Origin: DAOTXS01 sp034433515
GTDB taxonomy: Bacteria > Chloroflexota > Anaerolineae > UBA4142
DNA length: 64,000 nucleotides
NCBI GenBank assembly: GCA_034433515.1
Contig: DAOUAL010000020.1
Coordinates: forward strand, 61,901-125,900
Reading direction: 5' to 3'
Shown: positions 57,217 through 64,000 of the stretch, piece after piece
Layout of the letters: each line of letters starts with the position of its first letter
Numbering within the stretch: the stretch's first letter is position 1
Made by a program: the position numbers and the translations under genes
Notes under the pieces: model-generated
Databases searched by the model: none
What the model saw: only the letters and a program-made list of their open reading frames with translations
What the model was told of the DNA's origin: nothing

Positions 57217-57244
57217 TTGACGCTATCATCAACTCGGTTATAAT
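57217..57244 (+). promoter_or_regulatory. Promoter of the penicillin-binding protein gene
   Basis: TTGACG (57217-57222), a 16-base spacer and TATAAT (57239-57244). The start codon at 57260 is only about 9 bases after the expected initiation point, with GGTGAAAG as ribosome-binding site. Confidence 0.8.
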
Positions 57245-57259
57245 CAGCGCAGGTGAAAG

Positions 57260-59353
57260 ATGAAGGACACTTTAAAATATCTCCCGCTTGTCGTCGTCAC
57301 CATTCTCCTCTTGATCGTTGGCTGTAGCATCTTGCCCAACAATTCCACCCCAACTCCCGTTGTCACGCCCACACCGGTCGTCTTTGCCGAAGATACCGCG
57401 CGCGCGTTTCTCAAAGCGTGGAGCGAAGGCGATTACAGCGCGATGTACACAATGCTGGCGCCAAGCCGGCAGGAAACGATCACCGCCGAACAGTTTGTTA
57501 CACGCTACAAGAACATTACGTTAGAAGCCACCATCCGTTCCGTCAAACCAGTCGTCAACACCGTCCACGAAGAAGGCAACGAAGCCGAAGTAACCTACAC
57601 TGTTACGATGGAAACGTATGCGGTCGGCAACTTGCAACACGATAACAAGATGCTCTTGCGCCGGGAAAATCATCGTTGGGGTGTGCTGTGGAATCCCGGC
57701 TTGATTTTCCCGCAACTTGCCGCCGGCGGCACGGTGAAATTTTTTCCGATCGTCTCGGCGCGTGCGGATATTTTTGATCGCAAGAGCAAGCCCTTGACCC
57801 AGCCCCAAACACTCATTGTGGTCGAAGTGGTGCCCGTAGAATTCAAGAACGAGAATGCGGTCCTGCTCACGCTTTCCAAACTCTTCAACCAATCCATCAG
57901 TGCGATCAAGGCGATGTACAGCAAATATCCCGGTGATTGGCGCACCCCCATCGGCACGCTGACGCCGGAGCAAGTCAAAGCGAATCTCGATGCGTTGAGC
58001 CAGCCCGGGATTCGCATTGACAAGACGCAAGAGATTCGAACATATCCGCAAGGGACGCTCGCCGCGCACGTGATCGGTTATGTCGGTCAAGTGAATGCCG
58101 AAGAACTGGAACGCCTCCAAGTCAAAGGATACCGCGAAGGCGATCTCATCGGCAAAGCCGGCTTGGAGTATTGGGGCGAACCATATCTTGCCGGCACGCG
58201 CGGCGGCAAACTCACCATCCTCTCACCCAGCGGTGTCATCACGGCTACGCTCGCCGATATTCCGGCAAAACAAAGCCAGAACATTTACACCACGCTCGAT
58301 GTGGACGTCCAAGCCATCGTGGAAAAAGCCTTGGGCGACCGGACCGGCGCGGCAGTGGTGATGGATGTTTCGAACGGTAACGTGTTGGCGATGGCAAGTC
58401 ATCCAACCTGGGACCCCAACAAGTTATCGCAACGCATGACCGCCGCCGATTTTCGCGCGCTTATCAACGATCCACGCGATCCCTTGGTGAATCGCGCGGC
58501 GCAAAGCGCGTTTCCGCCCGGCTCGGTGTTCAAGATTGTGGCATACGCGGCGGCGCTGGAAAAAGGCGGTATGTCGGCAAATACGTTGTTTAACGATCCC
58601 GGCTATTGGGATGGCTTGGGTCCCAACTTTCGCAAATATTGTTGGACATGGCCCCTCACCCAAAAAGGACACGGCACCCTTTCGCTCTCTATGGCATTGA
58701 CGGTTTCATGCAACGTCACCTTTTATCAGGTCGGACAAAAACTCGATCAGATTGATCGCAACTTGTTACCGAATTTTGCCCGCGCCTTTGGATTGGGCAC
58801 GGAAACGGGCATCGAAATCGCCGAATCGCCCGGCATCGTGCCCGATCCCAATCAAGGTGTATGGCGTCCCGGCGATCCAATCAACCTTGTCATCGGTCAA
58901 GGCACCTTACTCGCCTCGCCTTTGCAAATCGCCGATATGATGGCGGCGATTGCGAATGGGGGAACCCTCTATCGTCCCAAATTGGTGTCCAAGATCAGCA
59001 GTCTTGCCGACGGAACCGAAAAAATTTTCCCCCCCGAAGTGCGCGGCAAGTTGCCGATTTCGGCGGGAACGTTGGCATCGTTGCGTCAAGCTCTGTTGCG
59101 GGTAACGACCGATAAAGATGGTACGGCGTACAACGCGTTCAAAGGATCCAAGATTACAGTCGCGGGTAAAACCGGGACCGCCGAAGTGCTCAAAACCGGC
59201 GAACCGCACTCGTGGTTTGCCGCGTATGCGCCCGCCGATCAGCCCAAGATTGCGGTGGTCGTGTTTGCGGAACATGGCAGCGAAGGTTCAACCACCGCCG
59301 CGCCGATTGTGCGCGAGATTGTGGAAAAATATTTTGCATTACCGGCTAAATGA
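57260..59353 (+). CDS. Class B penicillin-binding protein with NTF2-like (MecA_N-type) domain
   Basis: 697 residues. A signal anchor with a lipobox-like LLLIVGCS is followed by a TPTPVVTPTPVV linker. A MecA_N/NTF2-like domain (AFLKAWSEGDYSAMYTML) covers residues 45-150, a PBP dimer domain 165-340, and then the transpeptidase. Its active site has SxxK in PPGSVFKIV near residue 421, SxN in VSCNVTFYQ near 480, and KTG in AGKTGTAEV near 636. It cross-links peptidoglycan. The MecA_N arrangement is best known from low-affinity Firmicutes PBPs and here occurs with a Chloroflexota-type linker. It overlaps the HAD gene by 4 bases. Confidence 0.9.
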   Translation: MKDTLKYLPLVVVTILLLIVGCSILPNNSTPTPVVTPTPVVFAEDTARAFLKAWSEGDYSAMYTMLAPSRQETITAEQFVTRYKNITLEATIRSVKPVVNTVHEEGNEAEVTYTVTMETYAVGNLQHDNKMLLRRENHRWGVLWNPGLIFPQLAAGGTVKFFPIVSARADIFDRKSKPLTQPQTLIVVEVVPVEFKNENAVLLTLSKLFNQSISAIKAMYSKYPGDWRTPIGTLTPEQVKANLDALSQPGIRIDKTQEIRTYPQGTLAAHVIGYVGQVNAEELERLQVKGYREGDLIGKAGLEYWGEPYLAGTRGGKLTILSPSGVITATLADIPAKQSQNIYTTLDVDVQAIVEKALGDRTGAAVVMDVSNGNVLAMASHPTWDPNKLSQRMTAADFRALINDPRDPLVNRAAQSAFPPGSVFKIVAYAAALEKGGMSANTLFNDPGYWDGLGPNFRKYCWTWPLTQKGHGTLSLSMALTVSCNVTFYQVGQKLDQIDRNLLPNFARAFGLGTETGIEIAESPGIVPDPNQGVWRPGDPINLVIGQGTLLASPLQIADMMAAIANGGTLYRPKLVSKISSLADGTEKIFPPEVRGKLPISAGTLASLRQALLRVTTDKDGTAYNAFKGSKITVAGKTGTAEVLKTGEPHSWFAAYAPADQPKIAVVVFAEHGSEGSTTAAPIVREIVEKYFALPAK

Positions 59354-60180
59354 ACAACTCATTTCACGGCTTCATCTTCGATCTGGACGGTACGATTTAC
59401 CTCGGCGAGCACGCGTTGCCCGGCGCGGCGGAAACCATTGCGGCGATTCGCGCGCGCGGGGCGAAAACGTTGTTCATTTCCAACAAGCCGCTTGAACCGG
59501 CAAGTGCGTACGCGCAGAAACTGACTCGGCTTGGCATCCCCACCTTGCCCGCTGAGGTGATTACCTCTGTCACCGTACTGATCCATTACTTTCAACAGCA
59601 CGCCCCGCGCGCGCGGGTGTTTGTCATCGGTGAGCCGCCCTTGCTTGACGAGTTGCAGCGCGCTGGTGTGGGCTTGACCGATGAACCCAGCCAGATCGAG
59701 TACGTCATCGCCGCGTTTGACCGCACGTTCGATTATCGCAAATTGAACATTGCGTTTCAGGCGATCAAGTTCCACCACGCGCATTTTGTTGCGACAAACG
59801 CAGACAAGTCGTGCCCGGTGGCTGGTGGCGAAATTCCGGATTGTGCGGGCATCATCGCCGCGCTGGAAGCCACAACCGGGAAAAAGGTCGAGTTTGTTGC
59901 CGGCAAACCCTCGCCGTTGATGATTCAAACTGGCTTGGCGCGAATGAAGGTGCGCGCCGACGAATGTCTGGTGGTGGGGGATCGTTTAGAGACCGACATT
60001 GTGATGGGGCACGCCGCTGGCGCGCGCACCGCACTTGTTTTGACCGGCGTTACGCAGCGCGAACAGTTGACGCACGCGCCCATCACGCCGGATTACGTCT
60101 TTGAAAACATCGGCGAACTTGGAGCGTGGCTTAATGCGGCGGATGCTCCAACTTCAACATCTCGCAGATCGCGTGCGTAA
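59350..60180 (+). CDS. HAD-superfamily hydrolase, NagD-like
   Basis: 276 residues. HAD motif I is FDLDGTIYLGEHALPGAAE near residue 10, motif II is in TLFISNKPLEP near 42, the C2 cap follows, and motifs III/IV are CLVVGDRLETDIVMGHAAGARTALVLTG near 213. It is a NagD/Cof-type phosphatase for sugar or nucleotide phosphates. ATGA overlap with the PBP gene. Its last 50 bases overlap the 3' end of the convergent SIS gene. Confidence 0.9.
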   Translation: MNNSFHGFIFDLDGTIYLGEHALPGAAETIAAIRARGAKTLFISNKPLEPASAYAQKLTRLGIPTLPAEVITSVTVLIHYFQQHAPRARVFVIGEPPLLDELQRAGVGLTDEPSQIEYVIAAFDRTFDYRKLNIAFQAIKFHHAHFVATNADKSCPVAGGEIPDCAGIIAALEATTGKKVEFVAGKPSPLMIQTGLARMKVRADECLVVGDRLETDIVMGHAAGARTALVLTGVTQREQLTHAPITPDYVFENIGELGAWLNAADAPTSTSRRSRA

Positions 60181-60694
60181 GCATCAAGTGCACATCTTCG
60201 ATTTGCGGCATCAAGGGTGACGGCACGTTGACGTGTAACTCCACACAATCTTTGAGTTTGCCCCCTTCAAAACCGGTGAACCCAATCGTTACCAGCCCCA
60301 GTTTCCCCGCTGTCTCCATGGCGCGCACGACATTCGGCGAGTTGCCGCTCCCGCTGAAGGCAATCGCAATATCGCCACGCTCGGCGTGAGTGATCAGCGG
60401 CTCGGCAAAGACAGCGTCGTAGCCCACATCGTTGGCATACGCCGTAAGCACCGGTATCGCATCGTTGAGCGCAATCACTTTGAAGCGCGGACGATTCGGT
60501 TTGACGGTCCCCTTGCCTAGATCGCACGCAAAGTGCGAGGCGGTAGATGCACTGCCCCCGTTGCCAAACAAAAAGATGCGACGACCTTCCACGCGCGCCG
60601 CTTCCAGTTTGGCGATCACTTGATCCACCCGGTCAAACGCGATTTGGTTGAGCAAGCGCATTTCGGTTTCCACATAGTCTTGGATTGAATTCAT
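60131..60694 (-). CDS. SIS domain protein, phosphoheptose isomerase-like (GmhA/DiaA family)
   Basis: 187 residues from the ATG at 60694 with GGAGG upstream. SIS fold: FLFGNGGSASTASHFACDLGKG near residue 42, ALNDAIPVLTAYANDVGYDAVFAEPL near 73, DIAIAFSGSGNSPNVVRAMETA near 108, and a C-terminal EDVHLMLTHAICEML. These match D-sedoheptulose-7-phosphate isomerases. With the HAD phosphatase beside it, a role in heptose or sugar-phosphate supply is possible. Its 3' end overlaps the HAD gene by 50 bases in tail-to-tail orientation. Confidence 0.88.
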   Translation of the reverse strand: MNSIQDYVETEMRLLNQIAFDRVDQVIAKLEAARVEGRRIFLFGNGGSASTASHFACDLGKGTVKPNRPRFKVIALNDAIPVLTAYANDVGYDAVFAEPLITHAERGDIAIAFSGSGNSPNVVRAMETAGKLGLVTIGFTGFEGGKLKDCVELHVNVPSPLMPQIEDVHLMLTHAICEMLKLEHPPH

Positions 60695-60778
60695 GGGTTG
60701 CCTCCGTGCTCGAATTATACCAAACATCTAGCCATCGGCGCAAAGTACTATTCTGCGTTTGCTTGCCTTGTGCTATAC

Positions 60779-60881
60779 TAGTGCAACAACATGAAATAGT
60801 GCATACCAGACCGATGGAAAAATGGTTACCGAGACGGCAAAGTATCAAGTTTCCACGACGCACTTTCATGTTGGTGCACTA
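60779..60881 (+). mobile_element. MITE-like element, copy 2 (103 bp)
   Basis: Same element as at 54391-54494, in opposite orientation. Starts TAGTGCAACAACATGAAA and ends with the inverse TTTCATGTTGGTGCACTA; TA at both ends. It sits between the divergent SIS and metalloprotease genes, 39 bases before the metalloprotease ATG. It creates a spurious upstream ORF start at 60822. Confidence 0.85.
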
Positions 60882-60920
60882 CTGGCAATGATTGGATTCA
60901 CTGAAAAATTGGAGTTGGGT

Positions 60921-62480
60921 ATGCGCTGGTTTTCCAAAGTGCTGGTCGTATTGGTTGTCCTTGGCATGGGTTGGGGGTTGAATGCGAGTCCCCCTGCATC
61001 GGTTGCTGCGCCGGCAACCCAAGCTGCCCTCCCCAGTCGCCCTGTTCAAGTCCTTGCCGATTCCAACGTGGATACGGTACGCATTCCCGTACCCGCGTTC
61101 TCCCCTACAACACGCGCCCCGATGATGGCGGTCAACGTCAATTTTTCTCCGACACCCCGCTGGGGTGATGTGTGCGCATCGTGGTCGCCTCAAGCGCAAT
61201 CCGCCTTTGCGTACGCCGCCAGCATTTGGGCTGCCTTGCTGTATTCGCCGGTGCCGGTAACGATTGATGCGTGCTGGGCGACGAACTTGCCCGGCGGGGT
61301 GCTGGGGCATGGCGGTGCATTAGGTTTTTATCGCAACTTTACAGGAGCCCCGGTTACCAATACGTGGTATGCCGTGGCGTTGGCAAACTCACGGAGTGGT
61401 TCCGACCTTAATGGCTCAACTGCAGAAATCTATCTTGCTTTGAGTAGTACATTTAGTTGGTACTATGGGACGGATGGCGCTACGCCCGCCGGACAGTATG
61501 ATTTGGTCACTGTCGCCTTGCACGAAATTGGGCACGGCTTGGGATTCTTGGGTTCAATGGAGGTAGAGACCGGCTATGGCGAATGTAACGGCATCAGCGG
61601 ATATGGTTGTTGGGGATGGGATACGGGCTATCCAACGAGTTACGATCTCTTTGCGCAAGATTCAGCGGGAAACAGTTTGCTGAACACCGGCATTTATCCC
61701 AATCCCTCGCTGCCGCTGGGCAACGTGCTCAAAAGCAATGCGGTGTATTTCAGCGGCACGAATGCCAACGCGGCGAACGGTGGTTCGCGCGTGCCGCTCT
61801 ATGCCCCATCATCGTGGTTGCCCGGCTCTAGTTACTCACACCTCGATTACAACACCTATCGGTACACCATCAATCGTTTGATGGTGTACGCGATTTCTTC
61901 GGGCTCGTCCATTCACGATCCCGGTCCGGTCACGAACGGGATTATGCAAGATATTGGCTGGCAGTACGCCACATGCTACACTTTGACAACCAGCGTGAAT
62001 CCCGGCGGCACGGGCAGTGTGAATGCTAGCCCGGCGCCCAATTGCAACGGCACGCAATACTATTCTGGCACCATCGTTACGCTGACGGCAAATCCTAACC
62101 TGGGTTACGCGTTTAGCAGTTGGAGCGGCGATGCGAGTGGTAGTGCCAATCCCACCACAATCACGATGAACGCCAACAAGAGTGTCACTGCCAACTTTGT
62201 GGTGCAATGCTATACGTTGACCACGACCGCCAGCCCAAGTGGTGGCGGGAGTGTCAGCGCCAACCCGGCGCCCAATTGCAATGGCACCCAGTATAATGCC
62301 GGGACCAGTGTAACCCTGACCGCGACGGCAAACAGCGGTTATTTCTTTTTCCTTTGGAGCGGTGATCTATCTGGCACCACGAACCCCGCTAACGTAACGA
62401 TGAACTCCAACAAGACGATTACCGCCATTTTCTCCACCCCCCTGAACCGATTCACTTTTCTGCCATTGATTCAAAAATAA
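60921..62480 (+). CDS. Secreted metalloprotease-like protein with two bacterial InlB/Flg-type repeats
   Basis: 519 residues from the ATG at 60921 (GGAG 7 bases upstream); a 33-codon extension begins inside the MITE and is rejected. A signal peptide (WFSKVLVVLVVLGMGWGLNA) is followed by a peptidase-like domain with VALHEIGHGLGFLGSM near residue 196. The HExxH pair and the Gly are there, but the third ligand position holds Gly rather than His, so the metal site differs from matrixins. Two ~75-residue repeats (TLTTSVNPGGTGSVNASPAP... and TLTTTASPSGGGSVSANPAP...) form a C-terminal bacterial-repeat array. Probably exported; activity unproven. Confidence 0.83.
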   Translation: MRWFSKVLVVLVVLGMGWGLNASPPASVAAPATQAALPSRPVQVLADSNVDTVRIPVPAFSPTTRAPMMAVNVNFSPTPRWGDVCASWSPQAQSAFAYAASIWAALLYSPVPVTIDACWATNLPGGVLGHGGALGFYRNFTGAPVTNTWYAVALANSRSGSDLNGSTAEIYLALSSTFSWYYGTDGATPAGQYDLVTVALHEIGHGLGFLGSMEVETGYGECNGISGYGCWGWDTGYPTSYDLFAQDSAGNSLLNTGIYPNPSLPLGNVLKSNAVYFSGTNANAANGGSRVPLYAPSSWLPGSSYSHLDYNTYRYTINRLMVYAISSGSSIHDPGPVTNGIMQDIGWQYATCYTLTTSVNPGGTGSVNASPAPNCNGTQYYSGTIVTLTANPNLGYAFSSWSGDASGSANPTTITMNANKSVTANFVVQCYTLTTTASPSGGGSVSANPAPNCNGTQYNAGTSVTLTATANSGYFFFLWSGDLSGTTNPANVTMNSNKTITAIFSTPLNRFTFLPLIQK

Positions 62481-62508
62481 AAATGCCGGGAGCAATCTCC
62501 CGGCATTT
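62481..62508. terminator. Terminator after the metalloprotease-like gene
   Basis: AAATGCCGGGAG (62481-62492) / CTCCCGGCATTT (62497-62508), a perfect 12-bp stem with a 4-base loop, placed between convergent genes. Confidence 0.9.
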
Positions 62509-62520
62509 CCATTGCCCCCT

Positions 62521-63692
62521 CTACCACTCGACCAGTTTCCAAATCTCCGGTTGCAGCGTGGTCGCAGCGGCGCCAATATCTGCCAAGATGGCAACACTTT
62601 GCCTCATCGTTTCTGAATCTTTGCCGATCCCGAGCAACAAATCGGCGAGGTTGTTGTGCAACGCCGCTTGGTGATGCCGATCGCCTTGCGTTACACACAA
62701 CGCTAGCGACGTTTCAGTCAGTTTGATCGCGCGTTCGATTTCGTTCGTATCGCGGCAGACAAGCGCAAGATTGTTCAACGCGGCGATGCGCACACTCGGA
62801 TCCGGCAAACTTTCGGCGATGGTGCAATTTTGCTCCAAATGATAGCGGGCTTGACGCAGATTGCCATCATGGCGCGCTAGGATTCCCAGAATATTGTGCG
62901 CCTGCGCCAACGCAAAAACATCGTGTCCGGTTTCTGCCAACGTCAGTGCGCGGGAAGCCATTGCCTGCGCGCGATCCTCTTGTTCCAACGCGTGCATCGC
63001 CAGACCCCAATCCGCAAACAAGCGGGCGCGTTCCGCCGGGGCCGTCTGTTCGACGAAGGTATGGAGGGTGATTTGAAAATGACTCATTGCCAGCGCGTAC
63101 TCGCTGCGCCGATGTTGCACATTGCCACGTTTGTGTTCGATGCGCGCGAGTGCAGCCGGCAGACAGAGCGTCGCCGCCGTGGCGTAACTGGCAAGCGCGC
63201 CAGCATAATCGCCCAACAAGGTTTGCACATCGCCGATTGACTCGTGCAAGACTGCCTCATTGGGATGACCCAGCGACAGCGCAACGCGATAATGCACCAG
63301 TGCTCCGGCGTTAGCATACAACATTCGTGCGTGATCGCCAGCGAGTTTGAAATATTCGGCGGCGTGAGCCGCCTCCCCCGCAAGTTGATAATGCCGCGCG
63401 ATCTGATTTGCCCACACGCCTATCTCGCGCCGCGCACGCCCCCGATTCACCAATACCTCAGCAACACGACGATGCAACAAGCATCGTCGTGCCGCGCTCG
63501 TTTCCGCGTCTGCCAACTCGCGCAACTTTTCGTGCGCAAAATCGTACCGCAAATTTTCGGCGGCGATTTCTTTGGTTAAACTTTGCGCCATCAACTCTTC
63601 AATAGCGCGGATCGTTTCATCCTCGGTACGTCCGCTCACCTCGCGCAAAATTTCAAAATCGAACGAACGCCCAATCACGGCAGCCGCGCTTA
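62521..63692 (-). pseudogene. TPR-containing ATPase/regulator, 5' end lost at an insertion
   Basis: The remaining 385-390 codons encode the C-terminal part of a large AAA/NB-ARC ATPase with TPR repeats, as in BTAD/SARP-like regulators and guanylate-cyclase-linked ATPases. AAVIGRSFDFEILREVSGR, the segment that follows the nucleotide-binding domain, is the first recognisable part. About ten TPR-like helical pairs follow (for example LFADWGLAMHALEQEDRAQAMASRAL and ALNNLALVCRDTNEIERAIKLTE). Upstream on the minus strand the frame continues only to a TGA within the IS-like DNA, and no start codon for a full protein exists. The 5' half probably lies beyond the element outside the window. Confidence 0.75.
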
Positions 63693-64000
63693 CTGAATTT
63701 TCAAAAATTAATGTTAATGTAGGTCATTCGTGTGCGATAATACGCACATGAGACCATTGGGAACCTCTGAACAACTCGCACGTCGTCGTGAGCGTGCATT
63801 GAGATTGTTACGTCACGGACACGGCGTAACAGAGGTCGCCAGACGAGTGGGCGCAACGGTTCCAAGTGTGTGGCGCTGGCGACACGAGTCTAAATATCCC
63901 AAACGCAAAACCGCCTTGCATCACCGAGCGCCAGGGCGTCCCAGCCGTTTGTCGAAGTCCAAACTCAGACGGCTAGTCTCTGCTTTGAATCGGGGCGCGT
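63693..64000 (+). mobile_element. IS630-type insertion sequence, left part
   Basis: Homology to the ATPase gene stops near a TA dinucleotide at 63691-63692, the target preferred by IS630 elements. An A/T-rich terminal region (CTGAATTTTCAAAAATTAAT...) follows, then the transposase start. The right end is outside the window, so the duplication cannot be checked here. Its termini do not resemble those of the MITE-like elements. Confidence 0.65.
63748..64000 (+). CDS. IS630 family transposase (3' truncated by window end)
   Basis: 84 codons are visible from the ATG at 63748. It reads MRPLGTSEQLARRRERALRL and continues with a helix-turn-helix, GVTEVARRVGATVPSVWRWR, and a basic GRPSRLSKSKLRRLV linker, which is the DNA-binding N-terminus of IS630/Tc1-mariner-like transposases. 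The DDE catalytic domain lies beyond the window. A GATAAT -10-like site is present a few bases upstream. The frame is intact as far as it can be seen. Confidence 0.82.
   Translation, partial: MRPLGTSEQLARRRERALRLLRHGHGVTEVARRVGATVPSVWRWRHESKYPKRKTALHHRAPGRPSRLSKSKLRRLVSALNRGA

Noticed and set aside
60822..60920. N-terminal extension of the metalloprotease-like protein
   Set aside because: The extension begins inside the MITE-like element. The ATG at 60921 starts a normal signal peptide with a GGAG site.
63693..63747. IS630 end and MITE termini as one family
   Set aside because: The IS end (CTGAATTTTCAAAAATTAAT) and the MITE end (TAGTGCA(C/A)CAACATG) share only the TA dinucleotide, so the IS is unlikely to mobilise the MITE.
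1..64000. CRISPR arrays, rRNA and tRNA genes
   Set aside because: I saw no regularly spaced repeats, no rRNA signature and no convincing tRNA cloverleaf by eye; a covariance search was not possible, so a tRNA could have been missed.

Overview
The window is about 64 kb of moderately G+C-rich bacterial DNA with dense, mostly operonic genes. Several features suggest a Chloroflexota (Anaerolineae-like) bacterium, probably with an anaerobic or ferredoxin-based metabolism. Two lipoproteins have long Thr/Pro-rich linkers. There are two 2-oxoacid:ferredoxin oxidoreductases, a PSP1/RicT protein, several DegV proteins and a relic Flp pilin. This placement is inferred from gene content; no rRNA or other marker is present to confirm it.

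Layout. 1-15.8 kb (+): a catabolic run starting with a branched-chain-type ABC importer (livH partial, livM, livG, livF), then indolepyruvate:ferredoxin oxidoreductase (iorAB) and a phenylacetate-CoA ligase. A 2-oxoacid chain-elongation set follows: an 852-residue fusion of an isopropylmalate/homocitrate-synthase-like enzyme to a LeuC-type dehydratase, then a LeuD-type subunit, a hotdog thioesterase and an isocitrate-dehydrogenase-like enzyme. The run ends with an MFS carrier, a MaoC hydratase, an SDR and a thiolase. 15.8-16.8 kb (-): a BtrH-type peptidase-like gene whose catalytic HC motif is separated from its start by a one-base frameshift. 17-27.4 kb (+): korAB, mrp, a fumarase/aspartase, a lipoprotein, an RsbW-like/STAS pair and glnS.

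27.4-33.7 kb (-): a frameshifted Flp pilin relic, a small one-helix membrane protein, two DegV proteins, a sigma factor, a third DegV, a PrsW-like membrane protease and rsmI. 33.9-38.2 kb (+): proline dehydrogenase, cinA with a decayed C-terminal amidase motif, ilvE and an EamA transporter. 38.2-52.6 kb (-): a PD40 lipoprotein, ftsK, two glycosyltransferases, a polyprenyl synthase, tatD, a fourth DegV, two phosphohexomutases, a HepT/MntA pair, and gmd plus a GDP-6-deoxymannose-reductase-like gene. This last group looks like a surface-polysaccharide and envelope region. 52.9-62.5 kb (mixed): NUDIX, radical SAM, holB, PSP1, HD, a MecA_N-type penicillin-binding protein, a HAD phosphatase, a SIS isomerase and a secreted metalloprotease-like protein with two bacterial repeats. 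The window ends in an ATPase/TPR regulator gene that appears cut by an IS630-type element.

Small repeats are a strong theme. There are two copies of a 103-104 bp MITE-like element with 18-bp inverted termini beginning with TA. A 154-bp palindrome-rich repeat brackets the rsbW-STAS-glnS segment. A 62-bp leader repeat lies directly in front of two unrelated genes and carries their ribosome-binding sites. Near-perfect palindromes sit between convergent genes. The most interesting items for follow-up are the fused elongation enzyme in its catabolic setting, the sigma factor/DegV/PrsW neighbourhood, the mobile leader repeats, and the two broken genes that single-base corrections would restore.
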